DNA of 44,053 nt, taken from Candidatus Omnitrophota bacterium (lineage in GTDB: Bacteria > Omnitrophota > Gorgyraeia > JABMSB01). The DNA is taken from contig JABMSB010000032.1 in NCBI GenBank assembly GCA_013202205.1, forward strand, positions 1-44,053, written 5' to 3'. Shown here in pieces: positions 8,705-17,037 of the stretch (position 1 is the stretch's first letter; each line of letters starts with the position of its first letter). The notes beneath the pieces are model-generated. The model saw only the letters and a list, made by a program, of their open reading frames with translations. It made no database searches and was not told the origin of the DNA. Position numbers and translations under genes: made by a program.

Positions 8705-9661
8705 ATGTTTTATAATAACAAAGTTGTATTGGTTACCGGCGGCACCGGATTTATAGGAGCGCATATTGTAGAGGAGCTTTTGAAGCAGGGCGCAAAGGTC
8801 CGCATCCCTGTACATAAGAGACCGATGCCTGTAGAGAATAAGAATATCGAAGTCGTTGATGCGAATCTGGCAGATAAGAGAGATTGTATGGTTGCGGCCG
8901 AAGGGGTTGATTATGTTTTTCACGCAGCCGGTTATGTGGGTGCTGCAGGCGTAACTTCAGGCCAGGTTATACTAGAGTCTATCGCAGGTAATTTCATGCT
9001 CTTATCGAATATGTTGGGAGCTGCATGGGAGAAGGGGGTTGAGAGGTTTCTTCTATTTAGCAGCAGCACCGTCTATCCCGATTTTAGGCACCCCGTCAAA
9101 GAAGAGGAGGCATGGGCCGATGCAGTCCACCCGTCCTATTTTGGCTACGGCTGGTCAAAGAGATACATCGAAAGGTTCGCTGAGTTTGTGGCATCAAAGT
9201 CAGATATGAAGATCTCTATCGTGAGGCCCACTGCTGTTTACGGCAGACTGGACAATTTTGATTTAAAGAGCTGCCATGTCATACCGGCATTAATACGAAA
9301 GGCAATAGAGAGGCAGGATCCTTATGAGGTATGGGGCAGCGGCGAAGAGGTACGTGATTTCGTTCATGTCGGCGATTTGGCGCGAGGTTCTTTATTGATG
9401 CTGGAAAAATACGCAAAGGCAGATCCCGTTAATATCGGATACGGCAAGAGCGCTACTATAAAAGAAGTTGTAGAAATAATCCTAAAGGCAGCGGATTATA
9501 AAGATGCCAGTCTTATTTTTGATACATCCAAACCTTCAACTATACCGTTTAGGGCAGTCGATACGTCAAAGGCAAAGAGGGTGTTGGGTTTTGAGCCTAT
9601 CGTCTCTTTGGAAGAAGGTTTAAGAGATACCGTTAAGTGGTATAAAGAAAGAGCTATATGA
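8705..9661 (+). CDS. GDP-L-fucose synthase-like SDR (NAD(P)-dependent epimerase/reductase)
   Basis: The protein has an N-terminal GGTGFIG motif (residues 12-18), catalytic Ser in FSSSTVY (118-124) and Tyr148/Lys152 in FGYGWSKRYIE. The block SCHVIPALIRKA followed later by VWGSGEEVRDFVHVGDLA matches the substrate-binding half of GDP-fucose synthase/GDP-4-keto-6-deoxymannose reductase. A GDP-linked 4-keto sugar is therefore the likely substrate. It overlaps the next SDR gene by four bases, and that second protein is similar overall, so the two may form a heterodimer or act in sequence. They lead directly into the E1 alpha/beta and dehydratase genes. Confidence 0.84.
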   Translation: MFYNNKVVLVTGGTGFIGAHIVEELLKQGAKVRIPVHKRPMPVENKNIEVVDANLADKRDCMVAAEGVDYVFHAAGYVGAAGVTSGQVILESIAGNFMLLSNMLGAAWEKGVERFLLFSSSTVYPDFRHPVKEEEAWADAVHPSYFGYGWSKRYIERFAEFVASKSDMKISIVRPTAVYGRLDNFDLKSCHVIPALIRKAIERQDPYEVWGSGEEVRDFVHVGDLARGSLLMLEKYAKADPVNIGYGKSATIKEVVEIILKAADYKDASLIFDTSKPSTIPFRAVDTSKAKRVLGFEPIVSLEEGLRDTVKWYKERAI

Positions 9662-10674
9662 TAAAGGAAGACGTTTTAAAAGTTTTTAGAAAAAAGAATA
9701 TTTTAGTAACAGGCGGAACAGGTCTTATCGGAAGACAGGCGGTGGATATATTATGCACCGCAGATGCTCATGTCAAGGTTGTTTCTTTGGATAATATAAG
9801 ACTCAATAAAAAAGCAGAATACAAAGTGGCAGACCTTGCGGATTTCGGTCTTTGCAAAGAAGTGACAAAAGATATGGATTTTGTTTTCCATCTGGCAGGA
9901 GTAGGCGCTTCTGTCAAGGCGGCCGAAGAAAAGATGGCCACGCATCTAGTGCCGATGTTGATGGTAAATACAAATGTATTGGAGGCATGTAGGGTGAACA
10001 GGGTCCCGAAAGTTGTCTTTACAAGCAGTGTCGGAGCCTATAGCAAAGGAGAGGTTTTTAGGGAGTCGGAGTACAGGATGGAGAGCGAGCCCCTCGATTT
10101 TGCCAGCTGGGCCAAGAGGATGGCAGAGGCTCAGATTTATGCTTATAAAGTCGAGCATGGACTTGAAAATTTTTCTATTGTCAGGCCTTCCAATGTCTAT
10201 GGGCCAGGAGACAATTTCGGAGAGGAAGGCTCTCTTGTCATCCCTTCTTTAATTTACCGTATCTGCAATAAAGAGAGACCCCTTATAGTCTGGGGGGATG
10301 GTTCAGCTATAAGGGATTTTGTCTATAGCAGGGATGTCGCAGAGGGCATCATACTCGCTCTGCATTACGGCACAAGGTCCGGATTTGTAAATCTGGGAAG
10401 CGGAAGGCCTTATTCTATCAAGGAGTTAGTGGAGACCTTGCGTACTTTTCTGGATTTTGAATATCTATTTGATGCCTCAAAGCCCACCGGCGCCAAACGC
10501 AGGGTGATGGATATTTCTCTGGCCAAAGAGTTAATACACTATAACCCTACCACGGATTTACTGGAAGGCCTTAAGAAGACATGGCAGTGGTATGAAAAAC
10601 ATCCGGATGAACATCTAAAAAAGATGAATTACTTTTCTAAGCAGAATGAGAGAGCCCATGCCCATAGATTTTGA
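9658..10674 (+). CDS. GDP-fucose synthase-like SDR lacking the catalytic Tyr
   Basis: This is a second SDR related to its upstream neighbour. It shows GGTGLIG (residues 19-25), FTSSVGAY (121-128) with the active-site Ser, and the same late pattern VIPSLIYRI...VWGDGSAIRDFVYSRDVAEG. The YxxxK motif is broken: the Lys is kept (K153) but the position four residues before it is Ala149 (context DFASWAKRMAE), where the neighbour has Tyr148. The codons are unambiguous. It may therefore be a non-reducing partner, an epimerase working by proton transfer with another residue, or a sugar-binding paralogue. It overlaps the upstream gene by four bases and the downstream E1 alpha gene by 29. Confidence 0.82.
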   Translation: MIKEDVLKVFRKKNILVTGGTGLIGRQAVDILCTADAHVKVVSLDNIRLNKKAEYKVADLADFGLCKEVTKDMDFVFHLAGVGASVKAAEEKMATHLVPMLMVNTNVLEACRVNRVPKVVFTSSVGAYSKGEVFRESEYRMESEPLDFASWAKRMAEAQIYAYKVEHGLENFSIVRPSNVYGPGDNFGEEGSLVIPSLIYRICNKERPLIVWGDGSAIRDFVYSRDVAEGIILALHYGTRSGFVNLGSGRPYSIKELVETLRTFLDFEYLFDASKPTGAKRRVMDISLAKELIHYNPTTDLLEGLKKTWQWYEKHPDEHLKKMNYFSKQNERAHAHRF

Positions 10675-11656
10675 ATCGAGCTCAAGGGACCTAGCTCCGG
10701 AATTGTCGATAGGCCTCTACAAGACGATGTTGAGGATAAGGCTTCTGCAGTCCAGGATCCGGGAGGAATACCCAAAGGATGAGATAAAGACCCCGGTACA
10801 CCTCTGCGTAGGGCAGGAGGCGATACCAGCGGGTGTGTGCGCCAACCTCAATAAAGAAGATTATGTTCTCAGTAACTACAGAGGCCATGGCCACTATCTG
10901 GCAAAAGGGGGAGACCTCAAGTCTCTGCTTGCCGAGTTATACGGCAAAAAGGCAGGTTGTTCCCGCGGAAAGGGCGGTTCAATGCACTTGGTCGATGTGG
11001 ATGCCGGGCTGCTCGGCTCCTCTTCGATAGTAGGCGGAGGGATTCCTGTCGCCACAGGCGCGGCGCTTAGCGCATCACTGCAAGAGACCGGCCGGGTAGC
11101 AGTCACTTTTTTTGGAGACGGCGCTGTAGACGAAGGAGTCTTGTATGAAAGTATCAATTTTGCCACTCTGAAAAAACTGCCTGTTATCTATATCTGCGAA
11201 AACAATTTCTACGCGGTCTGTTCTCCGCAGCGCGACAGACAGCCGTTGAATAATATATACGAGCGTTTCCAGGGGTGCGGCATACCCGGCTATAAGGCTG
11301 ATGGCAACAATGTGGCGGAGGTTTATTGCCTCTCAAAAAAGGTCATAGAAGAGGCGCGAAACGGCGCAGGCCCTTCATTTGTAGAGTTTCAGACATACAG
11401 ATGGTACGGCCACTCCGGAGGGGAGACTGACGCAGAATTGGGGTATAGGAGCAAGGAGGAATTGGAGGATTGGATCGAGAAGTGCCCCGTCAAAAATTTC
11501 GAACAATTTTTGCTGGGCAAGGGGTTAATTTCCAACGAGGATATCGCGCGCATAAGGGCAGGTTTTATGGGTGAGATAGAAGAGGCGGTCGATTTTGCCA
11601 AGGCCAGCCCGTTCCCGGACGAAAAAGAGCTATTAGACCACCTATATTACGAATAA
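10646..11656 (+). CDS. Thiamine-diphosphate-dependent dehydrogenase E1 component, alpha subunit
   Basis: This is an E1 alpha subunit of the pyruvate/acetoin/2-oxoacid dehydrogenase type. Features are SNYRGHGHYLAKG (76-88), the GKGGSMHL block (108-115), and the ThDP/Mg motif GDGAVDEG (157-164) ending in ENN (185-187). The length of 336 residues is normal for the heterotetrameric form. ATG at 10658 (MPIDFES) is an alternative start. The beta subunit follows 34 bases on, but no E2 acyltransferase or E3 is present, and the neighbours are sugar enzymes. E1 pairs freed from the complex are known to add a two-carbon unit from pyruvate to keto-sugars (aldgarose- and eurekanate-type pathways), a role that fits here by inference. 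Confidence 0.88.
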   Translation: MREPMPIDFESSSRDLAPELSIGLYKTMLRIRLLQSRIREEYPKDEIKTPVHLCVGQEAIPAGVCANLNKEDYVLSNYRGHGHYLAKGGDLKSLLAELYGKKAGCSRGKGGSMHLVDVDAGLLGSSSIVGGGIPVATGAALSASLQETGRVAVTFFGDGAVDEGVLYESINFATLKKLPVIYICENNFYAVCSPQRDRQPLNNIYERFQGCGIPGYKADGNNVAEVYCLSKKVIEEARNGAGPSFVEFQTYRWYGHSGGETDAELGYRSKEELEDWIEKCPVKNFEQFLLGKGLISNEDIARIRAGFMGEIEEAVDFAKASPFPDEKELLDHLYYE

Positions 11657-11690
11657 CCGCATCTATTATAAAAGATCAGAGAAAAAGCAT

Positions 11691-12743
11691 ATGAAGATCA
11701 GTTTTGATTGGGATAAAAAGAGTGTAGAAAAGGAAGAGCCGGGGTTTGAGCACAAGTCAAAGCCGGGCGCCAGAAAGATCAGCTATGCCTCGGCTTTATA
11801 TGAAACCTTTGACCAGCTGCTCTCACTGAACGATAAGATCTTTATCATGGGGCAGGGGGTTGATGATCCATTCGGCATGTTCGGAACGACCTTGAATTTG
11901 CATAAAAAATACGGCGCCAGGAGAGTATTCGATACCCCGCTCTCAGAAGAGGGCATGATGGGGGTTGCGTTAGGGGCTGCCCTTACAGGCATGCGTCCGA
12001 TCTATATGCATAACCGCCCGGATTTTCTACTGGTAGCCATGAATCAAATCGTGAATCACGTTTCAAAATGGAGCTATATGTTTGGGGGCGCTGTGGGTGC
12101 CCCGCTCGTTATCTGGGCCGCCATAGGCCGCGGGTGGGGTTCGGCTGCCCAACATTCCCAGAACCTTCATGGTCTATTTATGCATGTACCGGGTTTGAAA
12201 CTTGTAATGCCAAGCACGCCTTATGATGCCAAGGGGCTGCTCGTTTCCAGCGTCTTAGATCCCAATCCGGTTATGATCCTGGAACATAGATGGTTATTGA
12301 AACACAGCGGAGATGTTCCCGAAAAATTATATCAGATACCTTTGGGTAAGGGTGTTGTTAGAAAGAGCGGAAAAGACCTGACAATAGTAAGCGCCTCGTA
12401 TGCCGCCATAGAATCGATGAGGGCAGCGGAGGAGCTGAGCAAAGATGGTATCGAGGCCGAGGTTATAGACCTGAGGACGCTTCAACCTCTTGACGAGGAG
12501 ATCATTCTCGATTCCGTTAAGAAGACAGGCAGGTTGTTAGTGGTAGATACAGGCTGGAGGAGGGCTGGCGCAGCATCCGAGATATCAGCGATTGTCGCCG
12601 AGAAGGGATTCCCTTATTTAAAGAAGCCGATAAGGCGGGTCACTTCAGCGGATGTACCTACGCCGGCATGCCATACCCTGGAGAAGAGCTTCTATTTTGG
12701 CGTGAATGAAATTATCGACGCGGTAAAGGAGATGGTCAGATGA
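11691..12743 (+). CDS. Thiamine-diphosphate-dependent dehydrogenase E1 component, beta subunit
   Basis: This is the transketolase-like pyrimidine-binding half plus C-terminal domain that completes the E1 with the preceding gene. It has DTPLSEEGMMGVALGAA (81-97), in which the Glu contacts the thiamine aminopyrimidine, and the C-terminal transketolase fold with EVIDLRTLQPLDEE. The 350 residues include an N-terminal charged extension of about 28 residues relative to ordinary E1 beta proteins. Together with the alpha subunit it can decarboxylate a 2-oxoacid such as pyruvate to a ThDP-bound acyl carbanion. Without E2 in the cluster, the acceptor may be a keto-sugar. The gene overlaps the DegT-fold dehydratase gene by four bases, tying the functions together. 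Confidence 0.88.
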   Translation: MKISFDWDKKSVEKEEPGFEHKSKPGARKISYASALYETFDQLLSLNDKIFIMGQGVDDPFGMFGTTLNLHKKYGARRVFDTPLSEEGMMGVALGAALTGMRPIYMHNRPDFLLVAMNQIVNHVSKWSYMFGGAVGAPLVIWAAIGRGWGSAAQHSQNLHGLFMHVPGLKLVMPSTPYDAKGLLVSSVLDPNPVMILEHRWLLKHSGDVPEKLYQIPLGKGVVRKSGKDLTIVSASYAAIESMRAAEELSKDGIEAEVIDLRTLQPLDEEIILDSVKKTGRLLVVDTGWRRAGAASEISAIVAEKGFPYLKKPIRRVTSADVPTPACHTLEKSFYFGVNEIIDAVKEMVR

Positions 12744-13963
12744 TAGTTAAAAGAAACGGAGTGAAAAGAATCCCCTTCGGGACTATCGCCATAAACGATA
12801 CCTCCAAGAAACTCATAGAAGAAGTGCTCGATTCAAAGAGGGTTTCATGCGGCAAGTATGTAAGAGAGCTCGAAAGAAAGTTTGCCGAACTCGTCGGTAC
12901 GACTGAAGCGGTTGCAGTCAGTTCCGGGACAGACGCAGATGCCTTGGCGCTGGCAGTCCTTTACGATTTTGGCGCGAAGAGAGGCGATGAGATTATCGTT
13001 CCCGCCCTATCTTTTGTGGCTACGGGTAATGCGGTCTTGCAGGCAGGATTTACTCCGGTCTTTGTAGACATAGAGAAGGAGACGCTGAATATAAACCCCT
13101 CGATGATAGAAGGGGCTATAACAAAAAAGACCAAGGCCATAATGCCCGTCCATCTGATGGGTAAACCGGCAGATATGGATGCGATTAATGAGATCGCGAA
13201 AAGAAATAACCTCTTTGTTATCGAGGATGCCGCAGAAGCCTACGGCGCTGTATATAAAGGCAGGAATGTGGGCACATTGGGCGACATGGCTGCTTTTAGC
13301 CTATACGTGGCACATATTATAACTACGGTTGAAGGAGGGATGGTTGTTGCGGGGAGGCCGGATTTTGCAGAGGTGCTGAGGTCCCTGCGGGCTCATGGGA
13401 GGGCCTGTAAGTGCGAGACCTGCATTTTAAACGTCGGCTCGGGTTCTTGTGACAGAAGATTTAAATACGGCGATAACAGGGATATAAGATTTGTATTTGA
13501 ACGCGTAGGTTTTTCAAGCAAGATGAATGAATTAGAAGCGGCGGTCGGGCTGGGGAATATCGAAAGATACTCGCAGGTTATTAAGAGAAGACGGGAAAAT
13601 CTTTTGTATATGATAGACCGCTTTAAAGAATTCGAGCCCCACCTTTATACCATAGAAGAAGGCCCCGACGAAGAGATCGGGCCCCATGCCTTCGCAATTA
13701 TTCTAAGAGAAGGGGCCAAATTCACCAGAAACGAACTTGTATATTTTTTGGAGGAGAAGGGTATCGATAGCCGCAGCCTCTTTTCATCGATGCCTACCCA
13801 ATGCCCGGGCTTCGAATTTCTTGGGTATAATTTGGGGGATTTCCCCGGCGCGGAATATATAGGGGACAATGGATTGCATATCGGTATCCATCAGGATTTA
13901 GGAAAAGATGAACTCGATTATATTCTTGAACATGTGAAAGGGGTTATATCAAAATATGCCTAG
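12740..13963 (+). CDS. DegT-fold PLP sugar 3-dehydratase candidate (active-site Lys replaced by His)
   Basis: The fold is DegT/DnrJ/EryC1: SSGTDADALALA near 61-72, the PLP-anchoring Asp163 in IEDAAEAYG, and the block FSLYVAHIITTVEGGM (186-201). In aminotransferases this block carries the Schiff-base Lys; here that position is His192. A His at this site is the hallmark of sugar 3-dehydratases (ColD acting on GDP-4-keto-6-deoxymannose; DdhC/RfbH acting on the CDP sugar). A Cys-rich insert follows, Cys223-x-Cys225-x2-Cys228-x8-Cys237, at the place where the DdhC/RfbH group carries Fe-S ligands, though the spacing differs. I infer removal of the C3 hydroxyl of a 4-keto sugar. Simple transamination is unlikely without the Lys. 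Confidence 0.82.
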   Translation: MIVKRNGVKRIPFGTIAINDTSKKLIEEVLDSKRVSCGKYVRELERKFAELVGTTEAVAVSSGTDADALALAVLYDFGAKRGDEIIVPALSFVATGNAVLQAGFTPVFVDIEKETLNINPSMIEGAITKKTKAIMPVHLMGKPADMDAINEIAKRNNLFVIEDAAEAYGAVYKGRNVGTLGDMAAFSLYVAHIITTVEGGMVVAGRPDFAEVLRSLRAHGRACKCETCILNVGSGSCDRRFKYGDNRDIRFVFERVGFSSKMNELEAAVGLGNIERYSQVIKRRRENLLYMIDRFKEFEPHLYTIEEGPDEEIGPHAFAIILREGAKFTRNELVYFLEEKGIDSRSLFSSMPTQCPGFEFLGYNLGDFPGAEYIGDNGLHIGIHQDLGKDELDYILEHVKGVISKYA

Positions 13964-16259
13964 AAAATTTATTTATATACCTGTTTCTGTACTTATATCT
14001 GCGCTATTTCTGAAACTGCTTCATGCCCAAATAGTGGGCACCACTTTTGAGGTGGATCTTCTATGGTTCATTCCCACGGTATTTCGGGAGATAGAAGGGT
14101 TATCCTGGGTAAAATTGATCGCCTATATATTTAGGTTGTCCAATACTTGGGTCGATGTGCTAATGCTAAAGGCTTACGCGGTATTTACACTGTTACTATT
14201 TGGCCCATTGGCCAAAGATTTTGTCTTCGTTTCGATATTCTTCCATTTTTGCTGCTCCGTACTTATATCTCTTATATCCAAGAAGCTGGGCCTCGGTTCC
14301 CGCGTCAGTTTTCTATCCGGCATGATGTATTTAACACTTTTTACACATTTTGCCAGCTATACGTGGCCCATGGACTTTCAGCATCTCATACTCGTCTTTT
14401 TTATCCTGCTCGGCTTTGACTTTTATCTAAGAGTAAATCGGCGTATCGATGATGGCGGCAATTACCGCCTGCTCTTTGCCTCATTTCTATTGGTCAACCT
14501 GATCGCCTCTTTTTGCAGGGCCACGATCCTGATCTTACCAGCTATGATACTTACACATATATTGATTTGCGCAAAGGATAACAGGGAAAGGATAAGGCGA
14601 TACAATATCTTTATACCCCTCTTCATGGTCTATATGATCTATCCGGTGATTACGCTCGTCGCCGGCGATCTAAGATTTAAGAACATATTCAATATGTATG
14701 GCTCACTCTTTGTCAATAGCGGGACATCCCCCACATCTTTTTACGACTTAAGCACACTTACGAAATTCTCAATCGCCTTTTCCTTGGGAGTTTTATCCCT
14801 CTTCATCTTCAGGGCGGTATTGGTCATGCGTGATAAGCACAATTTTGGGAAGGCGTTGAAATGGATATCGATAATTGGGGCGGCATTCCTTGCGGTGATC
14901 TTAATAAAATCGGGCGGTTTCAGGAGGTTATTAATTCCGTACAACCTGCTCGTGCCTTTTGCGGGCATTCTCGCATCTTTCCTGCAGCCAATTAAAAACG
15001 CCTTATTAATTAATCCCGCAAGGCCATACCACTTTGTCCCTCTGCAGATCAGTCCTCTCACCCTTTTACTGAGCGTTCTAGTGATAGGCATATTCATAAT
15101 GAATTTTGGACGCAAAAATAAGGCATTGGCAGTGCTGGCCACTTTTTATATGATCGACCTGATCTATCTCTATTTATGGAATCCGATCAGGTCGCGGTAT
15201 TTCATCTATCTATCACCGATCTTCTGTATCGCATTTTGTACTGTATTTGATTACGCATATACTTATATGACCAGGCATATGAGGCTCAAAGTAGTGGCCA
15301 AAGAACTGATATTGGTTCTAATATTTTTGAGCTTGTGTATCCCTAATGTATTGGCAATAAAACTCGCCCTCGTTAGAGGCAGGATGGCGAATAATTTTGT
15401 AACATACAATTATCTGAGAGCGGCGGATATCATAAAGAAAGACTTGACCAAAATTGAGGGTGTCCGGGCAATAGAGAAAAAAGAACTCTATATCAATAAG
15501 TTTATGCCGCTGACCTTTACTCATGCACACACTTTCGCCAATTCCGATTCCTATAATGACAATATCCGTTTTGTCTTCATGCAGGCCTTCGACAATGCCT
15601 CCCTTGAAGTGAAATTAAATCAAACTCAGCAGGAGGGAAGAGGAGATAAGGAGGGTTATCTTTTAGACGGTTACATGGTCAAGAATGCCGATGGGGAAGA
15701 TATAAGCGAATTTTCTCAAATTTTTAAAAGGGCTCAAAAAAAGCTAAGAGCTAACCGCTACCAGGAGGCCGCTATTTTGTTCGAAGAGGCAATAGATGAG
15801 AGCCCCTTTTTGTTCGATTATGCACTGTCCGGTCTGAGGCTCGAGGATTTAGAGTGGATTACAAATGGCCAGGATATGCGCAGCTGGATCGATGAGATCG
15901 AATGCCATTATGCCATAGATTACGCAAAGAAGGAGGCTGATAGAGTCAGGCATATCTCCGCTATAATGAAAAGAGAGATCGATGAATATATTCAATGCCT
16001 CTTCTTTACCTCATTTTTGGAGTACACTTCCGGGCGTCTTGATGAGAGCAGATATCGCTTTTTCCAGATCCGATTCCTGGAAGATGATTATGATAAATTA
16101 TATCCCTGGCTGGGTGATCTGCCTCTGGTGAAATCTGACAGAAAGATCTCAGCCTTTTTAGATGGTATCGATAGCTGCTCGTTATACGACAAGCCGCATA
16201 ATTACAGAGATAGATACAAATTCGGAAAATTTCTCACTAGGCTAATATCGACGAAATGA
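13956..16259 (+). CDS. Large polytopic membrane protein with C-terminal soluble repeat-like domain
   Basis: This 767-residue protein has roughly a dozen hydrophobic segments in its first 480 residues, alternating with short basic loops, followed by about 280 soluble residues. The tail contains a helix-pair stretch (KKLRANRYQEAAILFEEAID) that looks like a tetratricopeptide-type motif. There is no clear family signature that I recognise. The membrane part resembles GT-C glycosyltransferases and glycan polymerases in general layout, and an acidic TTFEVDLLWF stretch in the first external loop would suit a catalytic Asp. It overlaps the dehydratase gene by eight bases and precedes spsF by one, so it belongs to the glycan operon. 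Polymerase or lipid-linked sugar transferase is a guess. Confidence 0.7.
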   Translation: MPRKFIYIPVSVLISALFLKLLHAQIVGTTFEVDLLWFIPTVFREIEGLSWVKLIAYIFRLSNTWVDVLMLKAYAVFTLLLFGPLAKDFVFVSIFFHFCCSVLISLISKKLGLGSRVSFLSGMMYLTLFTHFASYTWPMDFQHLILVFFILLGFDFYLRVNRRIDDGGNYRLLFASFLLVNLIASFCRATILILPAMILTHILICAKDNRERIRRYNIFIPLFMVYMIYPVITLVAGDLRFKNIFNMYGSLFVNSGTSPTSFYDLSTLTKFSIAFSLGVLSLFIFRAVLVMRDKHNFGKALKWISIIGAAFLAVILIKSGGFRRLLIPYNLLVPFAGILASFLQPIKNALLINPARPYHFVPLQISPLTLLLSVLVIGIFIMNFGRKNKALAVLATFYMIDLIYLYLWNPIRSRYFIYLSPIFCIAFCTVFDYAYTYMTRHMRLKVVAKELILVLIFLSLCIPNVLAIKLALVRGRMANNFVTYNYLRAADIIKKDLTKIEGVRAIEKKELYINKFMPLTFTHAHTFANSDSYNDNIRFVFMQAFDNASLEVKLNQTQQEGRGDKEGYLLDGYMVKNADGEDISEFSQIFKRAQKKLRANRYQEAAILFEEAIDESPFLFDYALSGLRLEDLEWITNGQDMRSWIDEIECHYAIDYAKKEADRVRHISAIMKREIDEYIQCLFFTSFLEYTSGRLDESRYRFFQIRFLEDDYDKLYPWLGDLPLVKSDRKISAFLDGIDSCSLYDKPHNYRDRYKFGKFLTRLISTK

Positions 16260-16260
16260 G

Positions 16261-17037
16261 ATGAAGCTAAAGGCTATTATACAAGCTAGGGTGGGGTCGA
16301 GGAGATTGCCGGGCAAGGCATTGTTAAAAGTCCTGGATAAGACTATTTTGGAATACGTAATAGAAAGGGTGAAGAAGGCCAAGACGATAAAAGAGATAAT
16401 AATAGCAACGACGACGAAAGAAGAGGATCTGCAAATAGCCGATTTGGCAAAGAGATTGGATGTTGATCTCTTTCGTGGCTCGGAAGACGATCTTTTGGAT
16501 AGATACTATCAGGCGGCGCAGTTATTCAAAATAAAGCACGTCGTAAGAATTTGTGCTGACTGTCCTTTAATCGATCCCGATGTGATAGATGCCGCGGTAG
16601 CCCATTATTTTGAATCCGGGGCAGACTATTCTTCTAATACCGTGGAGAGGAGTTTTCCCGATGGGTTGGATGTGGAGGTATTCAGCTTCGATGCCTTAAA
16701 ATGCGCATGGGAAGAAGCAAAACTCTTATCCGAAAGGGAGCACGTTACGCCCTATATATGGAAAAATCCTGATAGGTTTAAAGTAGTCGGCCTAAAGAAT
16801 GAAAAAGATTATAGCGCTAAAAGATGGACATTAGATGAAAAAGAGGATTTCGAATTAATCAGGACTATTTTAGAGTCATTATATCCGGCCAATCCTGACT
16901 TTCGCATGAAAGATATATTGCAATTTTTACAGGCGCATCCAAAGCTGGAGGATATTAATAGCCACATTATTGTTAATGAGGGATATTTGAAGTCATTAAA
17001 AGAAGATAAAAAAGTCGAGGAAAGGGGAAGAGTATGA
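16261..17037 (+). CDS. spsF: SpsF-like cytidylyltransferase (acylneuraminate cytidylyltransferase family)
   Basis: The protein begins KAIIQARVGSRRLPGKAL, the nucleotide-binding signature of the SpsF/KdsB/NeuA cytidylyltransferase group, and has RICADCPLIDPDVID near residue 95, typical of SpsF. The length of 258 residues is normal. Enzymes of this kind activate nonulosonic acids or related sugars as CMP derivatives in spore-coat and surface-glycan clusters. The next gene, a DegT aminotransferase, overlaps by four bases, and a NeuB-fold synthase lies 2.7 kb downstream, supporting a nonulosonate-like product. The exact sugar is unknown. Confidence 0.85.
   Translation: MKLKAIIQARVGSRRLPGKALLKVLDKTILEYVIERVKKAKTIKEIIIATTTKEEDLQIADLAKRLDVDLFRGSEDDLLDRYYQAAQLFKIKHVVRICADCPLIDPDVIDAAVAHYFESGADYSSNTVERSFPDGLDVEVFSFDALKCAWEEAKLLSEREHVTPYIWKNPDRFKVVGLKNEKDYSAKRWTLDEKEDFELIRTILESLYPANPDFRMKDILQFLQAHPKLEDINSHIIVNEGYLKSLKEDKKVEERGRV

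Noticed and set aside
10646-12743. Part of a pyruvate or acetoin dehydrogenase operon
   Set aside because: No E2 or E3 gene is adjacent, and both flanks are sugar-nucleotide enzymes overlapping with these genes.
12740-13963. Ordinary DegT sugar aminotransferase
   Set aside because: The Schiff-base Lys position is His192, so normal transamination is not expected; a 3-dehydratase role fits better.
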